Shown here: positions 1 through 5,851 of the stretch, piece after piece
Position numbering within the stretch: position 1 is the first letter of the stretch
Layout: the number at the start of each line of letters is the position of its first letter
From: an uncultured Bacteroidales bacterium
GTDB taxonomy: Bacteria; Bacteroidota; Bacteroidia; Bacteroidales; Bacteroidaceae
DNA length: 6,143 bases
Assembly (NCBI GenBank): GCA_902783615.1
Contig: CACZRQ010000249.1
Location: 1-6,143, forward strand
Reading direction: 5' to 3'
Notes under the pieces: model-generated
Told to the model about the DNA's origin: nothing
Databases searched by the model: none
Seen by the model: only the letters and a program-made list of their open reading frames with translations
Translations under genes and position numbers: made by a program

Positions 1-175
1 CCCGCAACAACTTCACGACTCGGCATAATCCATGCAAGCATGGTTTCTGCTCTCGCTGCTCCGTTGTTTCAGAGTGCATTTATATATGTATCATCGTATA
101 CCGCAGGTTCTACGAACCCGCGGCTATTATAAGGGTGACGCTTTCAGCGTCATAAATTGCCTAAAGGCATCTCTT
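1..175. repeat. Intergenic region with a cluster of four short inverted repeats
   Basis: I see no convincing gene here. Four inverted repeats follow one another: 30-43 (CCATGC/GCATGG), 101-123 (CCGC-GGTTC/GAACC-GCGG, loop TAC, one A:C mismatch), 136-152 (TGACGCT/AGCGTCA, loop TTC) and 158-169 (TGCC/GGCA, loop TAAA). The 105/119 A:C mismatch would become a U:G wobble in RNA read from the minus strand. The arrangement resembles repeated palindromic elements scattered between genes in Bacteroidota, but that likeness is from memory. It could instead be the terminator region of a gene to the left of the window. The frame from 1 to 132 on the plus strand is open but has no family resemblance and runs through the hairpins, so I do not call it coding. 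Confidence 0.4.
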
Positions 176-210
176 TCGAAATTGTAGCTCTTCGTGAAAG
201 CTCTGTTCAC

Positions 211-241
211 TTGATAGATTGAAATATTTGTTTTATCTTTG
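211..241 (+). promoter_or_regulatory. Bacteroidota-type promoter for the YjbR gene
   Basis: TTG at 211-213 and a perfect TAnnTTTG match (TATCTTTG) at 234-241 are separated by 20 nt, the spacing expected for the main Bacteroidota sigma factor. Transcription would begin near 248, giving a leader of about 32 nt before the ATG at 280. Confidence 0.6.
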
Positions 242-279
242 CAGCATCTGTTTTCTGATTTGAAAGATACAATGAAACT

Positions 280-654
280 ATGAACATCGAGCAAGTAAGA
301 GATTTCATATTGTCGCTTAACGGTGTTACCGAAGACCAGCCGTTTGGAGACGATGTTATAGCTTTCCGACTGGAAGGCAAGATATTCGCTTGCCTTTCTT
401 TGGGCGGCGACATGCATGATTTGGAACACGAAGGTCTAAGAATGGCACTGAAACTGCTACCAGAAAGGAATGAGGAACTGCGTGCTCAGTACGATGCTGT
501 AACTCTAGCCTGGCATTGGAACAAAAAGCATTGGAGCGATGTGTATTACGAGCAGATTGATGACGCTCTGATAAAGGAATGGATCAGAGAATCATATCAA
601 CTTGTGGCATCAAAACTGCCAAAAACCATTAGGCAGAAGTATCTTATCCCTTGA
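280..654 (+). CDS. MmcQ/YjbR (DUF419) family protein
   Basis: This is a complete 124-residue cytoplasmic protein of the MmcQ/YjbR family, small alpha/beta proteins with a CyaY-like fold, proposed to bind DNA but without an established biochemical role. The family signature is clear. An N-terminal helix and 'LNGVTEDQPFGDD' (residues 13-25) resemble the usual start, in which a short helix is followed by a strand describing the 'fate' of the substrate face. 'WHWNKKHWSDVYY' (78-90) is the conserved H-x-N-K-x-H-W block. 'SYQLVASKLPKTIRQ' (105-119) is the usual C-terminal helix. Length is normal for the family. The ATG at 280 is preceded by a good promoter but no Shine-Dalgarno sequence, and a four-codon ATG-AAA-CTA-TGA at 272-283 overlaps it. 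The gene is monocistronic and converges on the glycosidase. A diverged fragment of a second copy lies at 4307-4416. Family assignment is firm; function is unknown. Confidence 0.9.
   Translation: MNIEQVRDFILSLNGVTEDQPFGDDVIAFRLEGKIFACLSLGGDMHDLEHEGLRMALKLLPERNEELRAQYDAVTLAWHWNKKHWSDVYYEQIDDALIKEWIRESYQLVASKLPKTIRQKYLIP
443..552 (+). repeat. Direct repeat copy 1 (inside the YjbR gene)
   Basis: This 110-bp segment, codons 55-91 of the intact YjbR gene, aligns without gaps to 4307-4416 in the same orientation. I count 10 substitutions, nine of them transitions. Similarity ends abruptly on both sides. The segment includes the conserved HWNKKHW block. Confidence 0.9.
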
Positions 655-693
655 ATCACCTTATTTCCCTATCAGTCGTGGAATGCGCTTAGT

Positions 694-714
694 AAGCGGT
701 AGAAAAGACCGCTT
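694..714. terminator. Stem-loop downstream of the YjbR gene
   Basis: A perfect 7-bp stem, AAGCGGT/ACCGCTT, encloses a 7-nt loop and starts 40 nt after the YjbR stop codon. It is followed by CTTCTTC rather than a clean U-run, so it is only a candidate terminator. It lies between two convergent genes and could act in either direction. Confidence 0.35.
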
Positions 715-768
715 CTTCAGGTTCTTGATGTGTGCCATGAACCAATAGAGAATGGATAATTCAAGTAG

Positions 769-800
769 TCAGCCCCGCCACAGTATTGTAGCAGGGCTGA
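769..800 (-). terminator. Long 3' stem-loop of the glycosidase transcript (distal)
   Basis: The stem runs from TCAGCCC (769-775) paired with GGGCTGA (794-800), through GC/GC (777-778 with 791-792), to ACA/TGT (780-782 with 787-789), with loop 783-786. Two C:A mismatches (776/793 and 779/790) interrupt it in plus-strand RNA. In minus-strand RNA both become G:U, giving a continuous stem of about 14 bp. This supports a role in the glycosidase mRNA 3' end. No U-run follows, so it may stabilise the 3' end rather than terminate. Confidence 0.45.
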
Positions 801-805
801 GGACT

Positions 806-834
806 ATTGGTGGACAGATAGGGCTGTCACCAAT
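806..834 (-). terminator. 3' stem-loop of the glycosidase transcript (proximal)
   Basis: ATTGGT (806-811) plus GACAG (813-817) pairs with CTGTC plus ACCAAT (824-834): 11 bp with a single bulged base (812) and a 6-nt loop. It begins 17 nt beyond the glycosidase stop codon. CTATTGGT (804-811) can alternatively pair with ACCAATAG at 741-748, so the two foldings exclude each other. It is a candidate terminator or mRNA-stabilising structure without a U-run. Confidence 0.45.
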
Positions 835-850
835 GTGTTTGAGAACTGTC

Positions 851-3800
851 TTACTTTATTGTCACCAGTTTTACAGGCCCCATCAGACCTGCAGGCAGCA
901 GTGGTGAAAAGGCAAAGTAGAAATAGTCGAACGATGAGTAGGTGTAAGTCTGCTTCACCCCGGGCTGCTTGTCACCGATGATGCGGTTCACCCACTGGTT
1001 GATGACCTTGATTTCGATGTCATTGTCGCCAGCTTTCAGCAAGCCAGTGATATCAGCACGATAGGGGGCTTTCCACAGAATGCCTGCATCCACACCATTT
1101 ACCTTCACCTCTGCCATGCAACCCACTTGGCCCAGGTCAAGCAGCAGGTAGCCTTGCTGCAGGTCGCTCTCGCTAACCGTCACCTTATTGGTATATATCG
1201 CTGTGCCGGAATAGTACTTGATGCCAGGATCGTCAGACTCAGTGTAGGATGCCAGCTTGTCGAAAGTAGTCTCAGCCGGGCCACCCCAGGCAGGGTCAAA
1301 CTTCACTGTCCAAGGGGTAGTGATTTCGGCAAGCTGTGTCTCGGTTGGGGTAGGTATCATCACCTTGCTTTCTCCACCTCCGCTGAATACCACAAATACG
1401 GCATCGTTTTCCACCAGCTGCAGCTGTACTATGGTGATGCCGTCTTTCATCTCATACGACACCTCTTCGGCCTTGCCAGTCTCAGGATGCCATACCATAG
1501 GCTTTAGGCCTGATACACGGAAAGTGGCTTCGATGGTGCGTGGCTGGTCAGTGCGGTTGTTTACCCAGTAAATCTCAGCTTTGTCAGTGCTGCGATGCAG
1601 ATAACGAAGATTGCTCATGTCATTGGCAGTGAAGTCGGTAGCTATGCCAACTTGCTGTAAAGCTTCAGCTATGCTCTTGCCGCTAATGACATTCTTCAAG
1701 CTCCATGTTTCATCCGCCAGACGCTGGAACTCAGCCTTGTCGCCTTGCATCGTAGGCTCAACAGTTGGCTTCTCGCCACAGATGACAGCCCCCTTCTTGG
1801 CCAGATCCGCTATCTTCTGCAATACGGGCAGTGACATGCGTTGGCAGTTGTTGTCCAGCACCAGCATCTTGTAGCTCATGCCGCTGGGCAGCGTATATTG
1901 CTTGCCGTTGAAGTCCAGTAGGGTGGTCAGTATCTCGGTGTTGACATAGTCGTAGTTGTAGCCATTGGGTACGGCTGGGTCGCCATTGCCAAAGAGACTT
2001 GTCACCACATTGTCCTCACCGTAGTAGTAAGCTATGTCAGCCACAAACCTGCCCTGCTGCAACATGTAGCTGCTGCGCGCCAGGTAGTCCATCCACACCT
2101 TTGCCTGCTCGGCCCATGTTTCATGACGATTGAACCATTGTCCGAAAATCATCAGTCCCAAGCCTGGCTTCTTGTCGTCCACAGGCTGGTGGGCGCTCTC
2201 ATGAATCACGAAGCGGTTGACACCGTTGGCCATCTCCAAGTCGGCCACAGACTTCAGGTTACCAGGGTAATAAGCGTATCCATTGCCATCCATACCATTG
2301 GCAGTCAGTGATTCGGCAGCTACGTATTTGCGTCCATATACATGGGCTACAGAAGCCGATTCACGGATGTCAGATGAAGCCATCTCATAGGTGGAGTTGG
2401 ATACAGGCTTGCCTGGCACCAGCTGCCACATGGCTGCCATAGGGATGTCGGCCTTGCTTTTCACCGCCATTCCATCGGGCAGGTATAGACGTCCGTTCTC
2501 ATGTGCCTCAAAATAGGTGCCTAAGCCGCGTTCTTTGGCTATCTGTGCAATGTTGCCATACATGTTCTCGGCTATCAGTTCGCCAATGGTGGTGCGCCAG
2601 TCGAAGAGGAACTGCTCGGTCTTCTCGCTGTTTTCCACAATCTGACCAGTGAGGGCTGGCATCCACTTTAGCAGACTGTATCCCCTGCGTTGCTCAAACT
2701 CCTGCTGCATGTTGGGAGCCCATGTCTCGAAGCCAGCCTCATAGCTGTCAATCAGCAGGTTTTGTATGCCTTTGGCACCCAGCATACCACCGCTGGCATC
2801 CACATAAGTGTCGAGGTAATAGTTGATGTAGTCCGTTACTGCATCCTTGTCGAGCTTGGTCACCTCCAAGCCTGTAGCCTCTGGAGAGGCAGGGTGGTTG
2901 GTCTTGCCAGTGAGTGAGTAGCCGAAACGATAGATGCGCCAGTTGCCTGCGGGAGCGTTCCATGACAGCTTGCCGTTATTCACCTGGGCTGTTAGGTCTA
3001 TCACCTCCTGACTACCGTTCTCGGAAGGGGTCTCGAAGTCTGCCAAATCGAATGGCACAGAGAATCCGGCCTTCTCCTCAGCATGGTTCACCTTGCTCAC
3101 TGTATAAAGCACCAGCTCACTCACAGGAGTAGGCTGTAAGCTGCCGCCACCCAGGTCATATCCCAATGCTGCTGCTATGGCTGCGTAGGGGTTCTCTGAC
3201 ATGTTGTTGTCGAAAACAACTCTGAAATACTTGGCAGTAGTAGCAGGAACGTCAATTGTCTGGCAGGGTGCTGCTCCGTGAGGAATGTCGCATACGGGCT
3301 TGAAATCCTTTCCGTTGTCGCTGGCCAACAGACGTTTGGTCACAGGTGCCTTGTTGGCTTGCCATTCACTGCGCACCATGCCGTCAGCTACCGTCAGCGC
3401 CTTGATGGTCTGTGGCTCGGGAAACTCATACTGTATCCAAGCGTACCCCTGTTTCGCATCGCCTGGCAGTGGGGAAGAGATTGCCAGGTCACCGTCAGTG
3501 AGTTGCTCTACTGTGAACCGTCCGCCACTACTTGTTACCTTGGCTCTCAGCTCCTGCATCGACTTGTCTGCATCAACTGTCTTGGCGGCTATCACATAGA
3601 TATCCTTATACCACTGCGATGATTCAACTGACGGCAATAAAGCGGTACTGTTGTCTGATGCTGGTATGTTCTGGAAATTGCCTGTGGTTTCATAGGGGGC
3701 AGGCAGGGTGATGTCTATCTGCTGTCCTCCCTTCACGTCAGTCTGTCGCCACACCAGCTTTTTCATGGCATTCTCGGGCTTCACCCAAGGACCACCTGTG

Positions 3801-4174
3801 TTGCTCCAGCCTGGGGCACTGGCTACTGTAGCCTCCATACCCAACGAGTCTGCCAGCTGGATGGCATACTTGAAAGCATCTTTCCACTCAGGAGTCATGT
3901 AGATCAAACGGTGATCCACCACCTGGGGTGTTTCCAAACCTGCGTCGAAATTATGGAAACCGCCTATGCCCACGCGGTTCATCCACATAATGTCCTTGTA
4001 GATGCCATCCTTGGTGATGTTGCCATTCATCCAGTGCCACCACACGCGAGGCCTCGCTTCCTGTGGCGGGTTCTTGAAATTTTCATACAGCTGCTGGTCA
4101 AACTGCAGCTGCGAACATGCTGACAGGGTTAGCATTGCCCCCAGCATCCATCTTGCAATTTTCTTTATGTCCAT
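851..4174 (-). CDS. GH106-like alpha-L-rhamnosidase, lipoprotein
   Basis: The 1107-residue product is a predicted envelope lipoprotein of the glycoside hydrolase 106 type, expected to release terminal alpha-L-rhamnose from glycans such as pectic rhamnogalacturonans. Residues 1-20 form a lipoprotein signal with lipobox LSAC and acylated Cys20. The following SQLQFD lacks a strong acidic surface-export signal, so periplasm or outer surface is undecided. 'RPRVWWHWMNGNITKDGI' (41-58) is the family's N-terminal hallmark. Residues about 240-325 look like an inserted beta-sandwich. 'IDSYEAGFETWAPNM' (475-489), 'FEAHENG' (555-561), 'VAAESLTANG' (618-627) and 'VNRFVIHESAHQP' (652-664) mark the catalytic barrel; E479, E559 and E621 are candidate catalytic or metal-binding acids. 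Residues about 960-1107 resemble the galactose-binding-like domain found in GH2 enzymes ('VKVNGVDAGILWKAPYRADI', 1024-1043). Length matches the family and no frameshift is seen. It stands alone, with no SusC/SusD or regulator in view. Exact substrate is unknown. Confidence 0.88.
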   Translation of the reverse strand: MDIKKIARWMLGAMLTLSACSQLQFDQQLYENFKNPPQEARPRVWWHWMNGNITKDGIYKDIMWMNRVGIGGFHNFDAGLETPQVVDHRLIYMTPEWKDAFKYAIQLADSLGMEATVASAPGWSNTGGPWVKPENAMKKLVWRQTDVKGGQQIDITLPAPYETTGNFQNIPASDNSTALLPSVESSQWYKDIYVIAAKTVDADKSMQELRAKVTSSGGRFTVEQLTDGDLAISSPLPGDAKQGYAWIQYEFPEPQTIKALTVADGMVRSEWQANKAPVTKRLLASDNGKDFKPVCDIPHGAAPCQTIDVPATTAKYFRVVFDNNMSENPYAAIAAALGYDLGGGSLQPTPVSELVLYTVSKVNHAEEKAGFSVPFDLADFETPSENGSQEVIDLTAQVNNGKLSWNAPAGNWRIYRFGYSLTGKTNHPASPEATGLEVTKLDKDAVTDYINYYLDTYVDASGGMLGAKGIQNLLIDSYEAGFETWAPNMQQEFEQRRGYSLLKWMPALTGQIVENSEKTEQFLFDWRTTIGELIAENMYGNIAQIAKERGLGTYFEAHENGRLYLPDGMAVKSKADIPMAAMWQLVPGKPVSNSTYEMASSDIRESASVAHVYGRKYVAAESLTANGMDGNGYAYYPGNLKSVADLEMANGVNRFVIHESAHQPVDDKKPGLGLMIFGQWFNRHETWAEQAKVWMDYLARSSYMLQQGRFVADIAYYYGEDNVVTSLFGNGDPAVPNGYNYDYVNTEILTTLLDFNGKQYTLPSGMSYKMLVLDNNCQRMSLPVLQKIADLAKKGAVICGEKPTVEPTMQGDKAEFQRLADETWSLKNVISGKSIAEALQQVGIATDFTANDMSNLRYLHRSTDKAEIYWVNNRTDQPRTIEATFRVSGLKPMVWHPETGKAEEVSYEMKDGITIVQLQLVENDAVFVVFSGGGESKVMIPTPTETQLAEITTPWTVKFDPAWGGPAETTFDKLASYTESDDPGIKYYSGTAIYTNKVTVSESDLQQGYLLLDLGQVGCMAEVKVNGVDAGILWKAPYRADITGLLKAGDNDIEIKVINQWVNRIIGDKQPGVKQTYTYSSFDYFYFAFSPLLPAGLMGPVKLVTIK

Positions 4175-4194
4175 ATTAATGTTGATTGTTTTGG

Positions 4195-4225
4195 CAAAGA
4201 TAGCCTTTTTTATTATTGCTGCAAA
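4195..4225 (-). promoter_or_regulatory. Proximal promoter of the glycosidase gene
   Basis: Read on the minus strand, TTTG (4225-4222), 19 nt and TATCTTTG (4202-4195) match the Bacteroidota consensus exactly. The start site would lie near 4188, leaving a leader of only about 15 nt before the ATG at 4174. Confidence 0.6.
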
Positions 4226-4252
4226 GGTAGTGGTGTCTGAATTAACGACAAA
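4222..4252 (-). promoter_or_regulatory. Distal promoter of the glycosidase gene, overlapping the proximal one
   Basis: On the minus strand, TTTG (4252-4249), 19 nt and TACCTTTG (4229-4222) form a second perfect match. Its -7 element contains the -33 TTTG of the proximal promoter, so the two sites overlap and are offset by 27 bp. Use of this site would give a leader of about 42 nt. Confidence 0.5.
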
Positions 4253-4306
4253 GCTCTAAATGTTACCAAAATTGTTCTAATTTGAAACAAATTGCTTTTT
4301 CTTTAT

Positions 4307-4416
4307 TGGCACTGAAGCTGCCTCCAGAAAGGAACGAGGAACTGCGTGTTCAGTACGATGCTATAACTCCAACCTGGCATTGGAACAAAAAGCATTGGAA
4401 CGACGTGTATTACGAG
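4307..4416 (+). pseudogene. Fragment of a second YjbR-family gene (direct repeat copy 2)
   Basis: This is an internal piece of an MmcQ/YjbR gene, matching codons 55-91 of the intact copy at 280-654 with 100 of 110 bases identical and no gaps. The reading frame is kept, including the HWNKKHW block, but six codons change the amino acid (two Leu to Pro, plus A/V, V/I, A/T and S/N) and three are silent. There is no family N-terminus and no C-terminal helix. The frame runs on to a stop at 4522-4524 through unrelated sequence and has no ATG upstream, only a possible TTG. It is therefore a gene remnant. It could have arisen by partial duplication of the local gene or from recombination with a diverged homologue; the sequence cannot tell which. 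Confidence 0.85.
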
Positions 4417-4468
4417 AATACATCACATTGTAAATTACCAATGCTGAAGCGTTTGTCACCCACTGATG

Positions 4469-4492
4469 TTTGGTCGGCTACCTATGACCAAA
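4469..4492. terminator. Stem-loop downstream of the methyltransferase gene
   Basis: TTTGGTC (4469-4475) and GACCAAA (4486-4492) form a perfect 7-bp stem with a 10-nt loop, 12 nt beyond the methyltransferase stop. On the minus strand no U-run follows. It is a candidate terminator in the 88-nt stretch between the YjbR fragment and the methyltransferase, where I see nothing else. Confidence 0.35.
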
Positions 4493-4504
4493 ACCCTCAT
4501 TCTT

Positions 4505-5119
4505 CTATGCATTCACCCCAATAATGGTGGCATAAGAAGGTTTCTTGCTGTGCAGCTCAATCTGGATGAAACCAGCTTCATTGAGCATCTTCTGCAGTTC
4601 ATCAGGTGAGTAGGCTGTCATTCCCTCAACAACATTTGTCCAGACAGAGTCACTATCGAGCACTTCTATCATGATGGCAAAGCGTCCTCCTGGCTTCAAT
4701 ACGCGACGCACCTCTTTTAGACAATGGGGCAGGTTGGGCCAGAAATACACTGTTTCTACTGCTGTTATCACATCGAACATTCCATCGTCATAGGGCAACT
4801 TCTCAGCAGAACCTTGGGTCACAAATACCTGCTTGTCGAGCGCCTCGGCATTTATCTTCTTCGCCTTTGCCACACTCTCCTCTGATATGTCGATGCCATA
4901 TACCTTGGCGTCCTTGCTACGTTTCAGCAACCGTTGTAAAGTAGCCCCGCCACCACATCCGATGTCGAGCATCGTCATCTGGTCTTGAAAACTAAGGAGA
5001 CTCAGTCCCCAGTTCGTCAGAGGTGCATGTCCGAAGTTCATGAATCGTAGCATCACACGTCCCATCCGTCCTCTTGGATGAGCACAGTTCGTAAAAAATG
5101 TTTTTAAGATATTTGCCAT
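4505..5119 (-). CDS. Class I SAM-dependent methyltransferase
   Basis: This 204-residue soluble protein has a complete Rossmann-type methyltransferase core (Methyltransf_11/25 type). Motif I is 'LDIGCGGGATL' (51-61), binding S-adenosylmethionine. D77 in 'YGIDIS' (74-79) fits the acidic residue that contacts the ribose. 'GSAEKLPYDDGMFDVI' (103-118) fits motif II and the adenine-contacting acidic position. 'RRVLKPGGRF' (138-147) is motif III, and 'YSPDELQKMLNEAGF' (160-174) is the common C-terminal helix. The N-terminal segment 'NFGHAPLTNWGL' (28-39) is shared by a subset of small-molecule methyltransferases related to UbiE and YdaC-type proteins. The methyl acceptor cannot be read from the sequence. 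The ATG at 5119 follows a good promoter at 5145-5175. It is monocistronic and divergent from the flavin-reductase-like gene, with 144 nt between the starts. No signal peptide or membrane segment is visible. Confidence 0.88.
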   Translation of the reverse strand: MANILKTFFTNCAHPRGRMGRVMLRFMNFGHAPLTNWGLSLLSFQDQMTMLDIGCGGGATLQRLLKRSKDAKVYGIDISEESVAKAKKINAEALDKQVFVTQGSAEKLPYDDGMFDVITAVETVYFWPNLPHCLKEVRRVLKPGGRFAIMIEVLDSDSVWTNVVEGMTAYSPDELQKMLNEAGFIQIELHSKKPSYATIIGVNA

Positions 5120-5120
5120 A

Positions 5121-5142
5121 GTCGTATGTTATTGGTTACGAC
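5121..5142. promoter_or_regulatory. Inverted repeat at the methyltransferase start site
   Basis: GTCGTA (5121-5126) and TACGAC (5137-5142) are a perfect 6-bp inverted repeat with a 10-nt spacer, between the start codon and the -7 element of the methyltransferase. The arms would cover the expected transcription start and leader. This could be an operator or a 5' hairpin; a chance match is possible. Confidence 0.3.
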
Positions 5143-5144
5143 TG

Positions 5145-5175
5145 CAAAGGTATCGTGAAATAATAATGGTCGCAA
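5145..5175 (-). promoter_or_regulatory. Promoter of the methyltransferase gene
   Basis: On the minus strand, TTG (5175-5173), 20 nt and TACCTTTG (5152-5145) match the Bacteroidota promoter consensus. The start site is expected near 5138, about 20 nt before the ATG. Confidence 0.6.
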
Positions 5176-5200
5176 TACCTAAAATATAGTATTATGTGCA

Positions 5201-5229
5201 TTGCATTTAAGAAAAAAGATGTATCTTTG
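5201..5229 (+). promoter_or_regulatory. Promoter of the flavin-reductase-like gene
   Basis: TTG (5201-5203), 18 nt and TATCTTTG (5222-5229) form a Bacteroidota-type promoter with slightly short spacing. The leader would be about 28 nt. It is back to back with the methyltransferase promoter and does not overlap it. Confidence 0.55.
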
Positions 5230-5263
5230 CAAAAGAGTTTGACAATTTAAATGTTATAGCCTT

Positions 5264-5851
5264 ATGAAAAGAATGATGTTTTTTGTTTGCATGCTCGCTA
5301 TGGGCATGACCGCTTTGGCACAGAATGTGTCACCAAGTGCAGATTGGAAAGAAATCCAACCAAAAGAGATTACTATCAATCCCATCAACCTGTATCAGGA
5401 TTGGATTGTGCTGGCCGTCAACAATGAAGAAAAGCCCAATGCTATGTTGCTGACGATGGGCACTATGGGTGTGTTTAGAGGCAAGCCTATCGTTTCCATC
5501 TTCGTGAATGAGAGTCGTTACACTTATGGACTGCTGCAAAAGAATCCATACTTCACATTGGCGGTTTTCCCTGAGCAGTATAAGGAAAGTGTGAGCTATT
5601 TGGGTCACCATTCTGGTAGAGACGGAGCTGACAAAATCAAAGATGCTGGTTTAGAGGTGAGCAAGACCGAATTGGGCAATCCTTTCTTTGAGCAAGCCAA
5701 TCTGGTGATTGAGTGCCGTATGATATATACAGGCGTTTGGGACGAAAGCAAACTTGACGATAGCATCAAGTCTGGCTTCTATCGTGATGGTGAGCGTCGC
5801 CCTGCCCATCAGCAGTTTATGGCTGAAATCGTGCACGTTTGGACAAAATGA
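5264..5851 (+). CDS. Secreted flavin-reductase-like (FMN split-barrel) protein
   Basis: This 195-residue protein is of the flavin reductase-like family, split beta-barrels that bind FMN and usually reduce flavin or another small acceptor with NAD(P)H. Residues 1-19 are a Sec signal peptide (Lys-Arg, hydrophobic core, ALA before Gln20) without a lipobox, so the mature protein should be soluble in the periplasm. Family signs are 'NAMLLTMGTMGVFRGKP' (59-75), corresponding to the usual N-x-M-T-x-x-W-G flavin-binding strand with Trp replaced; 'SRYTYGLLQKNPYFTLAVFP' (84-103); and 'GHHSGRDGADKI' (114-125), matching the S-G-R-D-x-D-K loop. Length is usual for Bacteroidales members once the signal is removed. 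The ATG at 5264 is chosen because it opens the signal peptide. The 3' end overlaps the convergent CMD-family gene by 43 bp. Flavin binding and substrate are inferred; the fold call is fairly sure. Confidence 0.82.
   Translation: MKRMMFFVCMLAMGMTALAQNVSPSADWKEIQPKEITINPINLYQDWIVLAVNNEEKPNAMLLTMGTMGVFRGKPIVSIFVNESRYTYGLLQKNPYFTLAVFPEQYKESVSYLGHHSGRDGADKIKDAGLEVSKTELGNPFFEQANLVIECRMIYTGVWDESKLDDSIKSGFYRDGERRPAHQQFMAEIVHVWTK

Noticed and set aside
1..132. Open plus-strand frame from the left edge
   Set aside because: It passes through two palindromes and gives a peptide without recognisable family features; more likely a non-coding repeat.
127..429. A 100-codon minus-strand frame opposite the YjbR gene start
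   Set aside because: It runs antisense over a well-supported gene and its promoter and has no recognisable domain.
1127..4123. Several plus-strand frames of 60 to 126 codons within the glycosidase gene
   Set aside because: All are antisense shadows of a continuous, family-matching 1107-codon gene; none shows a domain or promoter.
851..4174. A polysaccharide utilisation locus
   Set aside because: Only the glycosidase is present; there is no SusC/SusD pair, sensor-regulator or further CAZyme, and the neighbours are unrelated small genes on separate promoters.
4282..4524. An 80-codon plus-strand frame containing the YjbR fragment
   Set aside because: It has no ATG, only a TTG, no N- or C-terminal family parts, and its last third is unrelated sequence running into the methyltransferase 3' end. 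It is treated as a gene remnant.
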